A stretch of DNA of 64,000 bases from Ricinus communis (Eukaryota; Streptophyta; Magnoliopsida; Malpighiales; Euphorbiaceae): the NCBI RefSeq assembly GCF_019578655.1, contig NC_063258.1, positions 23,316,802 through 23,380,801 of the forward strand, read 5' to 3'. The translations under genes and the position numbers were made by a program. The notes below the pieces were generated by a model. It was not told the DNA's origin, did not search any database, and was given only the letters and a program-made list of their open reading frames with translations. Positions 1 to 13,543 of this stretch are shown here, piece by piece; position 1 is the first letter of the stretch; every line of letters begins with the position of its first letter.

Positions 1-2422
1 TGGACATGTATGGATAGACCAAAAGCCTCTCATTAGGAGTGGCACAATATCCTATCAATCTGAGCAAATTCCGGTGAACAGCAAGGCTGATCATTTCCAG
101 TTCTGTCCTAAATTGTGAATTCCCAGAATTTCCAGTCACATCCTTCAGCCGCTTCACTGCTACCATTGTCCCATCTCCTAGCTTCCCCTTGTACACATTG
201 CCAAAGCCTCCAGCACCAAGAATATTCTTTGAGCTGAAGTTGTCTGTGGCAAGTTGGAGCTGTCTGAAGGTGAAATTCCTGAGATTACCTAGGCCAAGTA
301 GCTTTTCGTCTTGTTTGTCTGTATCAAAATTCAAGAACATAATTGAGGTCATTGAAAGGCCATGCTATCTTGCCTGATATTTAGTGACATGATGTTGTTG
401 TGTTATTACTGACCATTAATGTTGGCTATCATTTGGCTTCTCTGCTTCTTCCTCAGCCAAAGTAGTGCAAGTGCTAAGAGCAAGAGGAAGACAAAGCTGA
501 GGCTAACCCCAAGTGCAATTGCTAATTTTTTGGTCTTGTGTTTGCCTAAACTAAGATTAAGTAGAAAGTTATTCAACAGAAATTGATAGGTCAACCAGAG
601 AAAAGAAAGTGGTATAGCTAGTTTACCAGATGATGCATTCAGAGAAAAGGAAAGAGGACCATTACTGGCTGATCCAAAGCAACCCTCATTGGCACCACTT
701 CCACAAATCAATGGATTGCCCACGACACTGCATCAATCAAAGCAAAACAAAAGCTGATGTAACAGTAAACAATTAGGTAAAGTTGAAAGTGGATTGCTAC
801 AGAGGAAACATACTTAAATGTTCTTGCAGGGAACTTGGGCACTGGTCCACTCAGATTGTTATAAGACAAGTCTCTGAAACACCAGCGTAATCAAATATTG
901 AAAACCCATATATCAGAAATGAGATATAAACCTTCAGTAAATCAGAAGGATAATTTTTACGAGTTTCAAGATACCCATACGTGAAAAAACAAAACAAAAA
1001 CTGACAGAAGGAAAAAAAAAACAATACTCACAAGAAAGCAAGCTGTGGGATTTTGGCTAAAGCGGCAGGAAATGGCCCAGACAAGCTATTATTGTTCAGC
1101 CTCCTACTCCCATTAGAGGACAAAAATCAACCACATTAGAAAATAAAATAACAATGATAATAATAAAAATAAATAAATTTAATTGCAAAGGAATTCTCAT
1201 GAAAATTATAAAATAAAGTAGCAAACCATGAAGTTGGCATTTTTGAAAATAAAAAACTATGAGAACGAAAATAGCCTATAACGACCAACACTAGTATTAT
1301 TTTCCTTTAGCTTTCCATTTTCTGAAAGCAAACAAGGACCGATAACAACATAAGACAGGCAATTGTTTTCTTTCAATTGTCATGCTGCTCCACTTTCTTG
1401 GCAACCAAATAGATTATGAAGGCTAAACATGGAAAAAGAAGTACTTACAAGTATTGCAGGCTATTTAGCTGGCCAAGAGAATCTGGTACCAAACCGGAGA
1501 ACCTGTTGTTGGAGAGATCCAAGGTCTGAAGTTTTGGAAGTGTACCAAGTTCCGGTGGGATTTCACCTGTGATGTTATTATTCTGCAGCAACCTTCACAT
1601 ACAAATCATAACATTAAAACATGAACACTTATTATCCAACACTAATTATAAATCATGGGAATTATCATCTTAGCTACATATGTAAACACAGATATATTAT
1701 TAGTCTCTGTATGGTTGCAAGGAAAAGTGTTCTGCATCTTGATACTCCACTTGAGTTTAGATTTTGAGACAAAGAAACTATTATAATGAAAATCAAAACA
1801 AACGAAAAACTTACTTTCCTTCACTTAACTTTATCTAAGCAACCGAACAGAAAATAAAGACACAAAAAAAATTTATTCCAAGATAAAAGTTCTTACACTT
1901 GACGAAGATTAGTGAGGTTTCCAATGGTCCCAGACAGAGTTCCAGAGAGAGATTGGCTTGGAGCACCCCTGAATAACCAAAAAAAATGCACATTACATAT
2001 ATTCTGAAGTTCTTCTCTATCAAAGACCAAAAACTATGGCTTTGAAAGAAACCAAGAACTAGAAATAAATTCAAAGAAAAATAAAAACTCACAAGCCAAT
2101 AACAAGATTATCAGGTGAGCAAGTGATCATAGCCCAACTGCAAGGGTCTACAGAGTCCTCATCCCAGTTGTTTAAAACACCATGTGGATCATTTAATGCT
2201 TCTCGTATAGTTATCAAAGCCTCCACTGCAAAACCCACAATAAATAAATAAATAAAAATCAGAACTTGCATTGTTAGAAATAAATATTCAAATAACACTG
2301 AAGCTTTTGGGCTTGAGTTGGGGAGGCCATATACCTTCATGGTTTCGAGGCTCGTATGAAGCAGAAAGTTTTGCCAAAGAGAGAAAGACTATGAAAGAAA
2401 CAAGAAAGAGCTTGAAAGCCAT
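1..2422 (-). CDS. Leucine-rich-repeat receptor-like kinase, 3' end cut off by window
   Basis: Nine exons read on the minus strand: 2422-2335, 2226-2093, 1968-1897, 1592-1449, 1103-1032, 873-814, 727-627, 545-414 and 318-1, all with GT..AG introns and continuous phase, giving 373 complete codons. The order is: signal peptide (about residues 1-23), LRR N-terminal cap with the DPCSW motif, about five LRRs, a Cys-containing spacer, a hydrophobic membrane helix near residues 231-254 followed by basic RKKQR, then the kinase N-lobe with glycine loop [11 protein letters not shown], lysine in VAVKRLK (about residue 323) and a helix-C glutamate. The 72- and 144-base LRR exons are typical of LRR-II receptor kinases. 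The text most resembles the Arabidopsis At4g30520/At2g23950 pair in the NIK/SERK group; this is from memory of the family, not a search. The family is membrane-bound and acts in development, senescence or immune signalling. The kinase C-lobe lies outside the window. The start is the first Met before the signal peptide. Confidence 0.95.
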
Positions 2423-3095
2423 AGCTACCTAATGATAGACTCTACTAAAGAACATGTTTTGTAAAGCAAAAAAGAAAAGAAAAAAAACCATCAAATTGTG
2501 AAATGAACAAAGAAACAAAAGAATTATTAAGTTATTGTTAGACTCTTCTTCTTTGGGAAGCCCAAAAGAAACAAATTTATGTTATATGTATCTCTCTCTG
2601 TCTCTGTTTCTCTGTTAGCTGTCTCTTACTCTCTTCTTTTTAAGTCACTTTCTATAGCCAACACAAGAGTTTAGCACATAAAAACACAATCTTTTTTTCT
2701 TTTTCTCTCTCTTGGGAGAGAAAGAAAAAGGGAAAAGAAAAATAAAAACAAAGGCAAATAAATGTGTTATCTTTCCCTTTTTATTTTATTTTCTTTTAAC
2801 TTTTTTCTTTTCTCCTCTTTGTTAAGTTGGGTCTCACTTTTTCAGTCCACCATTGTTTTTACTTTGCTTTTCTCTGTGTGAATGTGTTGTTTAGCATTTG
2901 GGTTCTTTTTCTTTCTTTTTATATTTTATTTTTAACACAGAGAGAAAGAAAGTAAAGAGAATCAGAAGACTGATACGGTTGTGTCAGGTGATAGTGGTGG
3001 TGGAGAGAGTATAGTGCAGAAATTGAGAGAGAGACGTGAATAATGGATATGGGCAAGAAGAGTGAACGCTGTAGTACTAGTTGATGATCTGGACT

Positions 3096-3100
<5 letters not shown>
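2423..3100 (-). promoter_or_regulatory. 5' flank and probable leader of the receptor kinase
   Basis: This 680-base stretch precedes the receptor-kinase ATG. It is rich in pyrimidine/purine tracts (2585-2640, 2690-2820, 2925-2965), as is common in plant core promoters and leaders. A TATA-like TATAAAAA lies on the minus strand at about 2923-2916, but the transcription start cannot be fixed from sequence. No other gene is seen. Confidence 0.4.

Positions 3101-3141
<41 letters not shown>
3101..3141. repeat. (TC)n microsatellite
   Basis: A perfect TC dinucleotide run of 41 bases. On the receptor-kinase strand it reads as (GA)n, about 0.7 kb upstream of the start codon, where GA repeats can bind BBR/BPC-type factors. 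That role is inference only. Confidence 0.95.
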
Positions 3142-3144
<3 letters not shown>

Positions 3145-3684
3145 CTTTTATTTTTTTTCCTTTTGTTTTACAAGTTACTTGTTGCAGACCAAGAATGGAG
3201 ACTGCTTAAAACAAGAGAATCAAGAACCATTTATGGATTTTTTTTAATTTTTTGTTGATTTGAGAGGTCACTACTTACTACTCAAGATCATGAATACCCA
3301 ATTGACAAAATATTTCTGTCAAAAAGAAATTGACAAAATATTTGTATATTATATATATATTATATATATGTATATATATTTATTCTTTCTCTTCTCTTTC
3401 TTTCTTTCTTTCCTGTGGTGCTATACTGCTATGTGTTATCTATGTCCTTTTGATGGTCTGCTATTTCTGTGGTAGATGGAGAGGGTGAGCAACTGTTGTT
3501 TGCTTGATTTGATTCTGTTATGATCAAAAATTGAATAATTGAATTTTGTGCTTTTCTAAATCGAATTCAAACGAAATATAAAATGTAATCACATTGAATT
3601 GAAATAATCCAGTTTGATTTGGTTTATAAATCAGTTTAGGATCTTTTATTTTTGTTTTTCTGTGACATAAACTATATTTATATT

Positions 3685-3723
<39 letters not shown>

Positions 3724-5780
3724 TTCAACATCAATAATGATAAATAATATATTCATATCTATAAATAAATATATCTTTATAATTAAATATATTAATTTTC
3801 TAAACAAATAAAAATATAATACTTAAATTTTTATCAGTTTAATTATAATTACAAAAAATTTAGTAAAAATCAAGCCAATCAAAATATTATTTAATTTAAT
3901 TAAATTAAATTTTAAAATTAATATAACCGAATTAATCAGTTCAGTTTAACTTTCTAATTTCGATTGGTTTAATTTTGCTCACCCTAGCTATTTATATAGT
4001 TATTCGCTTTCGCTTCATTATAAACTCTAAAAAATATTTCTCTAAAAAGTATTAATATCTTTGAATAAATAATAAAATATTTTATTACTATTACATTTAG
4101 GCATTATGAGCAATTAAAACACGTTTAAAGCATAATTATAATAATCCTAAAATAAGACAAGATAATTTTGAAAATTTTAAAAATCAAACTGAATAGAGAT
4201 TTAACTTTTTAAATTTTTTTTTTTAAAAAAGAACAATTAGATTAAAAATTAAATTTTTTAATCTAAATAGTCTATATTTTTATAAATATAATAATTTTGT
4301 ATAAAAATAACTGTAAATACATATAATGATATTATTAAAAATTAATTAAACTCTTTTGATTTAAAATATATTAATTTTTATTATTATATTATTTAACAAT
4401 TATATACTTTATATCTCGGTATAATAACTATGTGTTATTTGATATGTCCTTTCCCCGTCATGTTTTACATTTTTATCAAAAAGTAAAAATGACTTCTCAT
4501 TTATTTTCTAGTTTCCATTTTTCCTTCTTTCCCAATTTCCCATTTCTTCTTGCCCGAAATTGCATGTTCATTTGAGTAGCTATTTCTTTCTCCTTTAATT
4601 TGAATTTCCATACTTTCTAGGTATGTAAAAGCAACTCTATCAATTTGCCCTGCTTTATTTTTAACAAAGTAGGTGTTTGTGTGATGGAACTTTTGTTAGC
4701 TGATTTAATTTTTTTATTTATTTAAATAATATTAGTTATATCAAGAATTATTTTAATAATTTATTTTAAATTAATTTTATATAATTAATTTTATAATTTA
4801 TAATAAATAATTATTATTTTAAAATTATATATAATAATTAAATAATTATAATATTTGAAATTAAAAAAATTTATTAGTGAAATTCAAGTTTTAACTCTTA
4901 TTTTTAAATGAATATAATTGAGTAAATAAAATTAATTAATAATATTTTTAAATTTTATAAACTATTTTTATTAATTTATATTATTAAAAATAATATTATA
5001 AAATAAAATATATCTAAAAATAAAGTATACTTTTAATGGTTATTTAATATAAGTAACAATAATAAAGTTTTGATCTATTAAACGAATTTGATAGAGCTAT
5101 TAGATGAAAAATAATTACCAGTTGCATAAAATATCTAAATTAAATAATCCCTATAAAATTTAATTTATCAGCTATTGGCTATTAACTATCGGCTATTAAT
5201 TTTAGTTACTGACTATCAATTGCATTAATTAGTAAACTATATGAGCACGAAATTGTACCTCTAGCTAACTAGCAATATGAAGAGAGGTCTACTGAAATTA
5301 AACAAAATAGGAAATTACAAAAGAAGAAAAAGAGACATATGCCCATAAAAATTAGAATAACTATTTATCTGTTAAAATAAATTCAGAAACTCACTATTAT
5401 ATACTCTGAATATAATCATATTGTATTGTCCAACAAATAGCAACTTTTTATTATAATTTTGTTAAATTCTCATCATCTTATAAGTGGATACCTAATCTGC
5501 TTCAAACTATTGTTGAGTTTTAAAAATTAGGTTTAGATTTTTTCTTTTGGTAGGATAGGTTGAGATTTTTTTAATTAATAGATTAATGTTAAAAAATTTC
5601 ATAAACTATCTTTTGCTAAACCTTTTTTTAATAAAAATACTACTTTATCTATCCAAAAACATACATTTCAAAATCTAAAAGAGTTTAATTTTGTTTTAAA
5701 TCAAAAGACCAGGAAAAGATTAAATATTTTATCTTTATTTATTCCAATTCTAATCTATTTGACGTGACATATAATATTCT
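3142..5780. other. AT-rich intergenic DNA
   Basis: No gene is seen. It holds short TA runs at about 3346-3380 and 3689-3716 and otherwise long A/T-rich low-complexity sequence with stops in every frame. Confidence 0.7.
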
Positions 5781-6665
5781 GATATAATTATAAAATTAGT
5801 ATGTGAACTTATTAAAATTTGATAATTAAGTATTTAAATTTTTAAAAATTATAATTTGGTGTACGAACTTAATTAATATTTATAAATAAGTATTTATAGC
5901 AAGTTACAGATTATCCACATCAATTTTTTTAAAGAAAATTATAAAATGGTGTATGAAATTATTGAAATTTAATAATTAAATATTTAAATTTTTAAAAATT
6001 ACAACTTAATATAAAAATTAAAAATTATTAATATTTAAGTATATAAAATCAGTCATTATATAAAAAAAGATATAATGTAGACAAATTAAATCCTATTATA
6101 TTTTCATAGTGAAAAATAATATCTACATTTAGAAGGATATTTTTTTTAAAAATAAAAATTCTAAAGATAAATAAAAATATATAAATAAGTATCATACATA
6201 TATATTATAATTCAATATTATAATTTTGTTTTAGATATTTGTAGTGATGAGTCGAAGACGACAAAGTATTTGTTCAAATGAGGGCAATATATTACTCTAT
6301 TAAAAGTATATATTTTTTAAAAATTCTTGTTAGTTTATTTTTTAATATATTAATATGATAATATGTGTCTTTAAGTCTCAAGCTCGTAATTGCTATTAAC
6401 ATATTATATACACTAAATTATAAATATTTACTAGATTCACACAATAAATTATAATTTTAAAAATTTTAAATACTTAATTGTCAAATTTTAGTAAAGTGAT
6501 ATACAATTTATAATTATCCAGCTTTTTTTGTATAAGTGATCAATTTCATATATCTAAATATTAATAATTTCTAATTTTACATATAAAAATTATAATTTTT
6601 AAAAATTTAAAAATTTAATTATTAAAAATATTATTAAGTTTATACATCAATTTTGTAATTATCTC
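5781..6665. repeat. Inverted-repeat (foldback) element, copy 1
   Basis: The left end (GATATAATTATAAAATTAGT and following, about 100 bases) returns in reverse complement at the right end (about 6560-6665), with related copies between. The arms share the order 'AATTATAAAATT..GT..GAACTTATT' then 'TTTAAATTTTTAAAAATT'. This looks like a non-autonomous DNA element or MITE relative. It has no coding capacity and the boundaries are approximate. Confidence 0.5.
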
Positions 6666-7563
6666 AATATTTTTATAAAATGATCTCTTAGTTAAGAAAT
6701 AATCCTATTAAGACATTATATCATACAATAAACGTGTGAAGCATTGGCGAAAAGGAAAGAATAAGCATGCAGATAGAAATGGGGAATTGAGGGATTAGAA
6801 AAAGAAAGCATAGATCTTGACTGAAAGGTGCAGTGGATAAGCAGAAATGAAGTGCAGATGATCCAATTGTTTGTTAGTTAATAATTTCTGCATGACTTGC
6901 AATTATCGACATGACTTCTGTCCGAGGGAAGGCAGTGAAGTCTTACGTGAGAGCAAAGTAACCCACTCCTTTGTCTCTTTTCCTTTTTGCAAATCTTAGG
7001 AATAATATACGTTCATTTAATCTTAATTTAATTTAAGTGCTGTGTTGTTTATTAGGAAAAACAAAAAAGATATTATCAAATTCATACCTGAACTTTTATT
7101 TATCAGTCAATCTAATCCCAGACTTGACAATAATTAATTAATAAAAGAATTAAATTAATAAACTGGATATTATTATTATGAAAGCTAAATTCATTTAAAA
7201 TAATAAGTCATATTTCTTCTTGAAAGTACTTTAGGTTATCAATAAATTAATTTTGCGACATGCAGAGGATCTTTATTAATTCTCTCGAGGACCACAAATT
7301 TAATTTACCCTAAACCATGTGTTTCTTTCAATTATAAGAGAACCTTAAACCAAGTTTACAAATTCATTATTGCTATAATTTATTTTAGCAATTCTCTAAT
7401 GACAAACCCAAAAGTAAAATTGCAATGATTAAGAAGGCATCCCTGTACTTAGTTATAACCAAAAAGTAAGACATCAAAAGAGGTTGTCGGGTTGGCTTCT
7501 TCTGGCCATGTTCTCAAACACAAGGAACTGCGCTGCGGCGTCCTGAATGATGGTGATATTTTG
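6666..7563. other. Intergenic DNA
   Basis: AT-rich sequence with no gene. A short segment of more even composition at about 7483-7555 could be a coding relic, but it is too short to identify. Confidence 0.5.
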
Positions 7564-8370
7564 ATGGAATAACTATAGAAACCGTGTCTAAATTTATTAA
7601 GATTTAATAATTAACTGTTTAGATTTTTAAAAATTATAATTTAATGTGTGAAATCAAAAATTATTAATATTTAAATGAACGAAACCGATAGTTTATATAA
7701 AAGAAGCTAGATAATTATAAAATTGGTACGTGAACTTATTGAAATTTGATAATTAAATATTTATAGTTTTAAAAGTTATAATTTAGTGTGTGAATCTAGT
7801 AAATACTTATAATTGAATATATATAGTAGATCAATAGCAATCACAGATTTGTAATATTAAACTACATATTATCCACTTAGTAAATTAAAAAGAATAAAAT
7901 ATCAAAAAAATCTTTAAAAAGTATTTATTTTTAATATATTAGTACACAATTCTTACTACCATTATAAATATATTGTTCTCACTATATTTGCATCAATTCT
8001 TTTAAAGAAATTTCTATCCAATTTTGAGCAATATTTTATCTTTTTCAACCTGTCACTGTAAACATCTAAAACAAAATCGACCATTATTGAAGATGATAAT
8101 TTTAATTATAATGTTAATTACTAATACATCTCCTTGTGACATGTATAGTTTTTAATTATATATTTTTATTTATTTTTATAATTTTTATTGTTTATATAAA
8201 AACTTGACCCTCTTTTATGTAAATATTTTCTTTCACTATAAAAATGTAATAGAGTTTTATTTGTTTATAAATCAATAAATTTTAATTTTACACACTAAGT
8301 TGTAACTTTGAAAAATTTAAACAATTGATCATTAAATTTTAACAAGTTGCATACTGTTTTGTAATAAGTT
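7564..8370. repeat. Inverted-repeat (foldback) element, copy 2
   Basis: Related to the repeat at 5781-6665. Forward arms start near 7564 and again at 7710 (GATAATTATAAAATTGGT). A reverse-complement arm lies at about 8285-8370 (ACACACTAAGTTGTAAC...CATACTGTTTTGTAAT). The two forward arms suggest a partial tandem copy. No open frame of note. Confidence 0.45.
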
Positions 8371-10842
8371 GATATAGATAACTTGTAATCCGTTGCTGAC
8401 TTGCTATATGTATTTAATTGTAAATATTTTAAAATAAAAAAAATTATATTTAAAGAATCACCTTTCAAGTTAAGAGTTTACACACATGTAAAATGAAAGA
8501 TGTACAAAAACAGGTAAAGAGGAGATTAGCAACACAAATTAAGGAAAATATTGCAAAAGAAAAGATGTTTAGCTAAAAGATTATTAACTACCACTTCTTA
8601 ATGTTTCTCTTATATGGAGTGCTTAGGGCGTTAACAAAAATTAAATGCCATTTAATTTTAAACATAATTAATATATATAATGAATATTTTAACTATTACT
8701 TGTCACACGCATAAATTATTATTATAAAAAAGTATAATATAAAGAATATTTGAAATATTAATTTATAATATTATATGTATTAAATATAATTAACTATTAT
8801 ATATATAGTTATTTATTTACTACATAATATGAACTCATTTGTTATTATATATTTTTTAAAATTTAATAAATAATTATACTTCAAATAAATATATATAAAA
8901 TTATAAAATATCTAATTTTTCTTCTTTGCTTTGGTTTAGTAATCTATTATAATACTGAGCTTTTTATATTTGTTTTATCTAATTATATCTTTATTAAAAA
9001 TTATTATTTATAAAAAATAATTTATTTTATTTTAATATTTACTTTTATTTTCTAAAATAATTTAAATGTATTATTTAAATATATTTAATAATAGATATTG
9101 AAATAAATTCTCCATAATGTTAACGAAAGAATGTGAAAAAGGTTCAATATTTTTGTTTTAGTAATTTTTTAAATTTTTTTAAATTTTATAATATAATACT
9201 TCTAATAGCTGTATAATTATAATTAAATAAAAATAAAGTTTTTACTTTTCAAATAAAAATTAATAAAGAGGAAAGAAATTAACATAAAATATTAAATAGT
9301 AAATAAATATTAAAAAAATTCAAATGATATTTGCTTTTGTATTGCTTGATTTGTTGTATTAGATTCACTAATAATAAAGTAAATTGAGTTTTTTAATTCA
9401 AAATATTTAAAAAATAATTATTTAAACCATATACAACTTAAATTTATAATAAAGCAAAAGACCAAAACTCAATTTCACACATATATAAACACTTCATATA
9501 TAATTAGTTTAGTACATAAAAGATATATTAATAAACATTTTATTTATAATAATTCTACTAATAAAATAATATGATAACGCTAAACACATAAATTAATATT
9601 TCAATAAAATTAAATCCAAAACATGTTATCTATTTTTCTTTTAATCTCTTATCTTAAATTTTTCACTGAGCTATTTCAACTCCATCATATTTGCTGGTAA
9701 AGAATTGCTCATAAAGAATTAACAAAAGAATGATTTGTAAATTTAAGAAAAGGTTTGTAATGGGGAATAATTAGTGGCATTAGTACTCCTTCCCTCCAAT
9801 AATGCCACCCCACTAGACATCATGAGATAAAAAAGAAAATCCATGATTCCCTGTCCTCTGGAATTAATGCAGTTTGAGGGGAATTATTCTGATCCCAACT
9901 TCCATGCACTTGCAGTAATCTTTGCAACTCCACTTCTAATTTATCAAATTCCTACTTTACTTGTGCTTTTCCTTTCCTTTGCCCCTTCCACTCCACCCCA
10001 CATCTTTCAATCAAACCATATGCATGGCAGCTTACTTGTCAGCCCCTTTACTTCTTTAATTTTTGGAAAAGATATAAAAGATATTTAATTAATTTCATAT
10101 AAAAAGTTTTGCTACAGAATCACCTGCATGCATGAACTAACACAATAAAACTAACCTAAGAAGAGACAATCACCACTTCCAAACAAGCCTTCTACTTCTG
10201 AGGGTATCAACTTAAATATAAATAATTGTTGATGTACTGAAGAGATTGCTAGAGCCAATAATGATATTTGGGTGTATAAACTCCTAAAATTTATGGTAAC
10301 ATATTAAGGAGGTTTCTTCATAATGATATTTTCACCATCTACTGATATTTGTGGAAATTTATCATTTTTATGATAAGAGATATGGGGGAATAATTATTCT
10401 ATTAAATATCTTTTTATTTGAGGGGAATTAGAGAACATTATTGTTAGAGAAAAGGGCTTTAATTCTAAGAAGACAACAAATCTCTATCATTTCCTTTTTA
10501 GATCTTCTTCTGAAACACTCAGTCTCTCAAGTTAATTACTATCAGTAGTCAATCTTTTTATCAAGTGAGGAAATGGAAATTAGGAATCCAGGACAAACAG
10601 AAAGCCAGAATTGAAAAAAGAAAAGAAAAAAAAATGTATAAAATAAGTGAACATACAATAGCATCAAATGAGCAAACAATTGATAAAAAATGATATATTT
10701 TCAAAAAATAAAAAAGTAATACACTTTAAATGTAGTTGAGATTCCCAGTTCGAAATTTTATTTTTTAAATATCATAATTTATTTTTTATTTTTAAAAAAT
10801 ATTTTCGTCTTTTTAACTAACATATTCACATACTACCCTACC

Positions 10843-10845
<3 letters not shown>
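8371..10845. other. AT-rich intergenic DNA
   Basis: Low-complexity A/T sequence. The only longer open stretch (9843-10088, plus) has no recognisable domain and no gene context, so no gene is called. Confidence 0.6.

Positions 10846-10891
<46 letters not shown>
10846..10891. repeat. (TA)n microsatellite
   Basis: A perfect TA dinucleotide run of about 46 bases. Confidence 0.95.
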
Positions 10892-10894
<3 letters not shown>

Positions 10895-13496
10895 GAGGAG
10901 ACAATTAAAATTAGGAGCTATTTCGTTGTAAAAGAAATATAATTAATTTTATTTAAGCTTGATATATTTTCTAAGTCCCACCTTAAATCTTATTAATTGC
11001 ATTTCTTCAGAGAAAGTGTTGGATTATATAGTTTTGTGATAAAGCCACAGACAGAAGAGCATGCTTTTATTTGACCAAAAACAGAATATGGATAATATGT
11101 CAACATCTACACAGTTGACACTTCACTTCCCACCCAAATCTTGACCAACCTTTGCTAAGTTTGTACGATGGAGTTTGATTTAGGCAGAAGCCACCAATAC
11201 CAATGGACAGTGGCCCAACTCATCTCTTCGAGAGCTAAAATAGTGAAAATCATACTGATCATGTTTATTTCATTTGAAAGATTTGTTTCTTTTAAATGAT
11301 TGATTAAACTCGAATGAACTATGGACTGTACATCATCTTATATATTTATATATATATAAATAAATTCTCATTAATATTATTAAAAATAAATTAAAAAACC
11401 CAAATGTAAAATCTTCCTACCTTTTACAAATAAAAATAATAAATAGATTACTCGTTATTTATTCAAAATAGTAAAACAAAAAAATTATATTCCCACAAAT
11501 GAAAATAAAATATAGATTGTTGAATGATGAACAAAATATTAAAAAAAAAAACAATAACCAGTCGAAAGATAAAAAAATTGAATTTGTATATTTTACTATA
11601 AATTCTAATAGTCGAATTTTGGGAGCATAAAAGGAAACTCTAATATACTCCTGTGAGAATTTGCTTCTTTGCCTGGAGTATCTAACTTTCTCTATTGTGA
11701 GAAGAGAAATGGTGATTTATAATATAGAGAAAAGGGTAGAAGAAACAAGGTTGGTCCTTGGAAATAATACATATGAAAAAGAATATTATGTATATATTAT
11801 AAAAGGAAAAGGCAAATGTATAGGGAAATGGAGAAGCAAATGAAATCAATCTTTGTTGGGGTGCGTTTTATTCTTCCATGCGATAGAATTTGATTCTTCC
11901 AGGATGCTGATGCTCTGCTCTTATTGGGTCTTTCAGTGCTCAAAACGTACACATTCTCTATATTTTTATATTATATCAAAAGCTTTTCCAATGGTGAAAA
12001 GAGAAAGCAAAAGGTGACAACACCCGTGCCTTACCTTCTTTCAGCTTTTGCCCTAACCACAGATATGCAAATGAGATGCCCTGCTTTTGCCCTTGTGCAT
12101 GAAATCAATACTTGCATGATGCACTTCTTTTTCGGACTAACTTTCGTTTTGGCCCCTTAACCTGTCACTATTTTAAATGGGCCGAATTGTAACTTTTTCA
12201 GCAAATAAAATTCTGAACTTTCGTTTTTAGGCCGACTTAAACTCAAAATTTGCACTAGTTTAGGTGCTTGCTTCTCAACTTCTCTTTTAAATTAATTAAT
12301 TAAATTAAAAATGTAATATTAAAAGATGATCCAAATTTGTATAGGCTAATCTATCACGAACACAACTCCATTACCGTCATCGAATATGACTTCATTACCA
12401 CCACCAGTATTAGTCTTTATAGCAATGTCATCATTAAAAATCTCAACATCTGACATCCAATTTGTAATATTGTCACGAACTCACTCTTCCATAGCACCTT
12501 CTTGATGCTCACAGGCGTACATTCAAGATTCAAAGTAGCAGATTTATTTTTCTAATTTTAATTTATTTTTAACAAAAATAGAGAAAAAGAAATGATTATT
12601 GATGATATAAAACACTACTAATGATGGTGATGAAGGTTAAAATTTTACTGTTTAAAATCTTTAAAAAAAAGGACAAAAGAAGAATAAGAAGAAGAAACGA
12701 TTTTAATTTTTTACTTCATCAATTACACGCTATATGATGGCGTATATTGCTAAATTTTTGATTTGGATTTAATAAAAGTTTTGATGGGTCAGAATGACCC
12801 TTTGTCCCTTCTTTTTCTAAGCAATGAAATTGATTTGTCCAACTATGCACGGTCCCGGTGAAGAAATAAATTTCAAAGATTTAATATCAAAACTTACTAT
12901 ATAATCAGTAAAAGGAGAGCGAATACACTTGAACCCTATGTCAAGTGACAAGAACAATTGCTTTTGAAAGGTAGCGGTATTGAGTTCAAGCTCTCATCTT
13001 TATACTAGATGAGATTTACCTTTATGGCAAGTGTAAGAGAATAGTTACCCTATGTTGTATAACTCAAAGCTCATTAGACTTCCTATGAATTAAAACAAAA
13101 AAAGAGTGAATTTATTTATCAATTCAAATTTACCCTTCTTAATTTATGCAAACAGAAATCAAACTCAAAAATTTACTTATTTCGACTAAAAAGGAGGAAA
13201 TGATAAAGCTTATTTTAAAAAAAGATTAATATAAGATATTAGTTATTTATTAGATTTATCTATTATGAGATGTAAAAGATACATATATACTTAATATTTA
13301 GAAGTTAATAGTAACTAATTAGATATTATAAGCCTATTTATTGATAAAGTAAAGTTGAAATCAATACTTTATTTCTTTTACCGCAATACTTTCAAGAAAA
13401 TTAATATTCACATGACATCGAATTGGATGGACCTCTTTCATCTCATAAAAATGTCTGCTCATTACTGGAATCATACCATATCCTCTCAATTATTAC

Positions 13497-13497
<1 letters not shown>
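10892..13497. other. Intergenic DNA
   Basis: No gene is supported. The part from about 12130 to 12810 has more balanced composition and begins and ends with sentence-like motifs (GGCCCCTTAACCTG, GACCCTTTGTCCC) common at edges of plant repeats, so it may be an old transposable element, but no terminal repeats could be aligned. Confidence 0.5.

Positions 13498-13543
<46 letters not shown>
13498..13543. repeat. (ATT)n microsatellite
   Basis: A near-perfect ATT trinucleotide run of 46 bases. A run of leucine codons read through it is an artefact of the repeat. Confidence 0.95.

Noticed and set aside
189..377. Plus-strand open frame at the left end
   Set aside because: It is the antisense shadow of the receptor-kinase exon 9.
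7480..7560. Short segment of even composition as an exon relic
   Set aside because: Only about 75 bases, no confident protein family, so not called.
9843..10088. 81-codon open frame as a small gene
   Set aside because: No signal, domain or neighbouring regulatory context; composition like the flanks.
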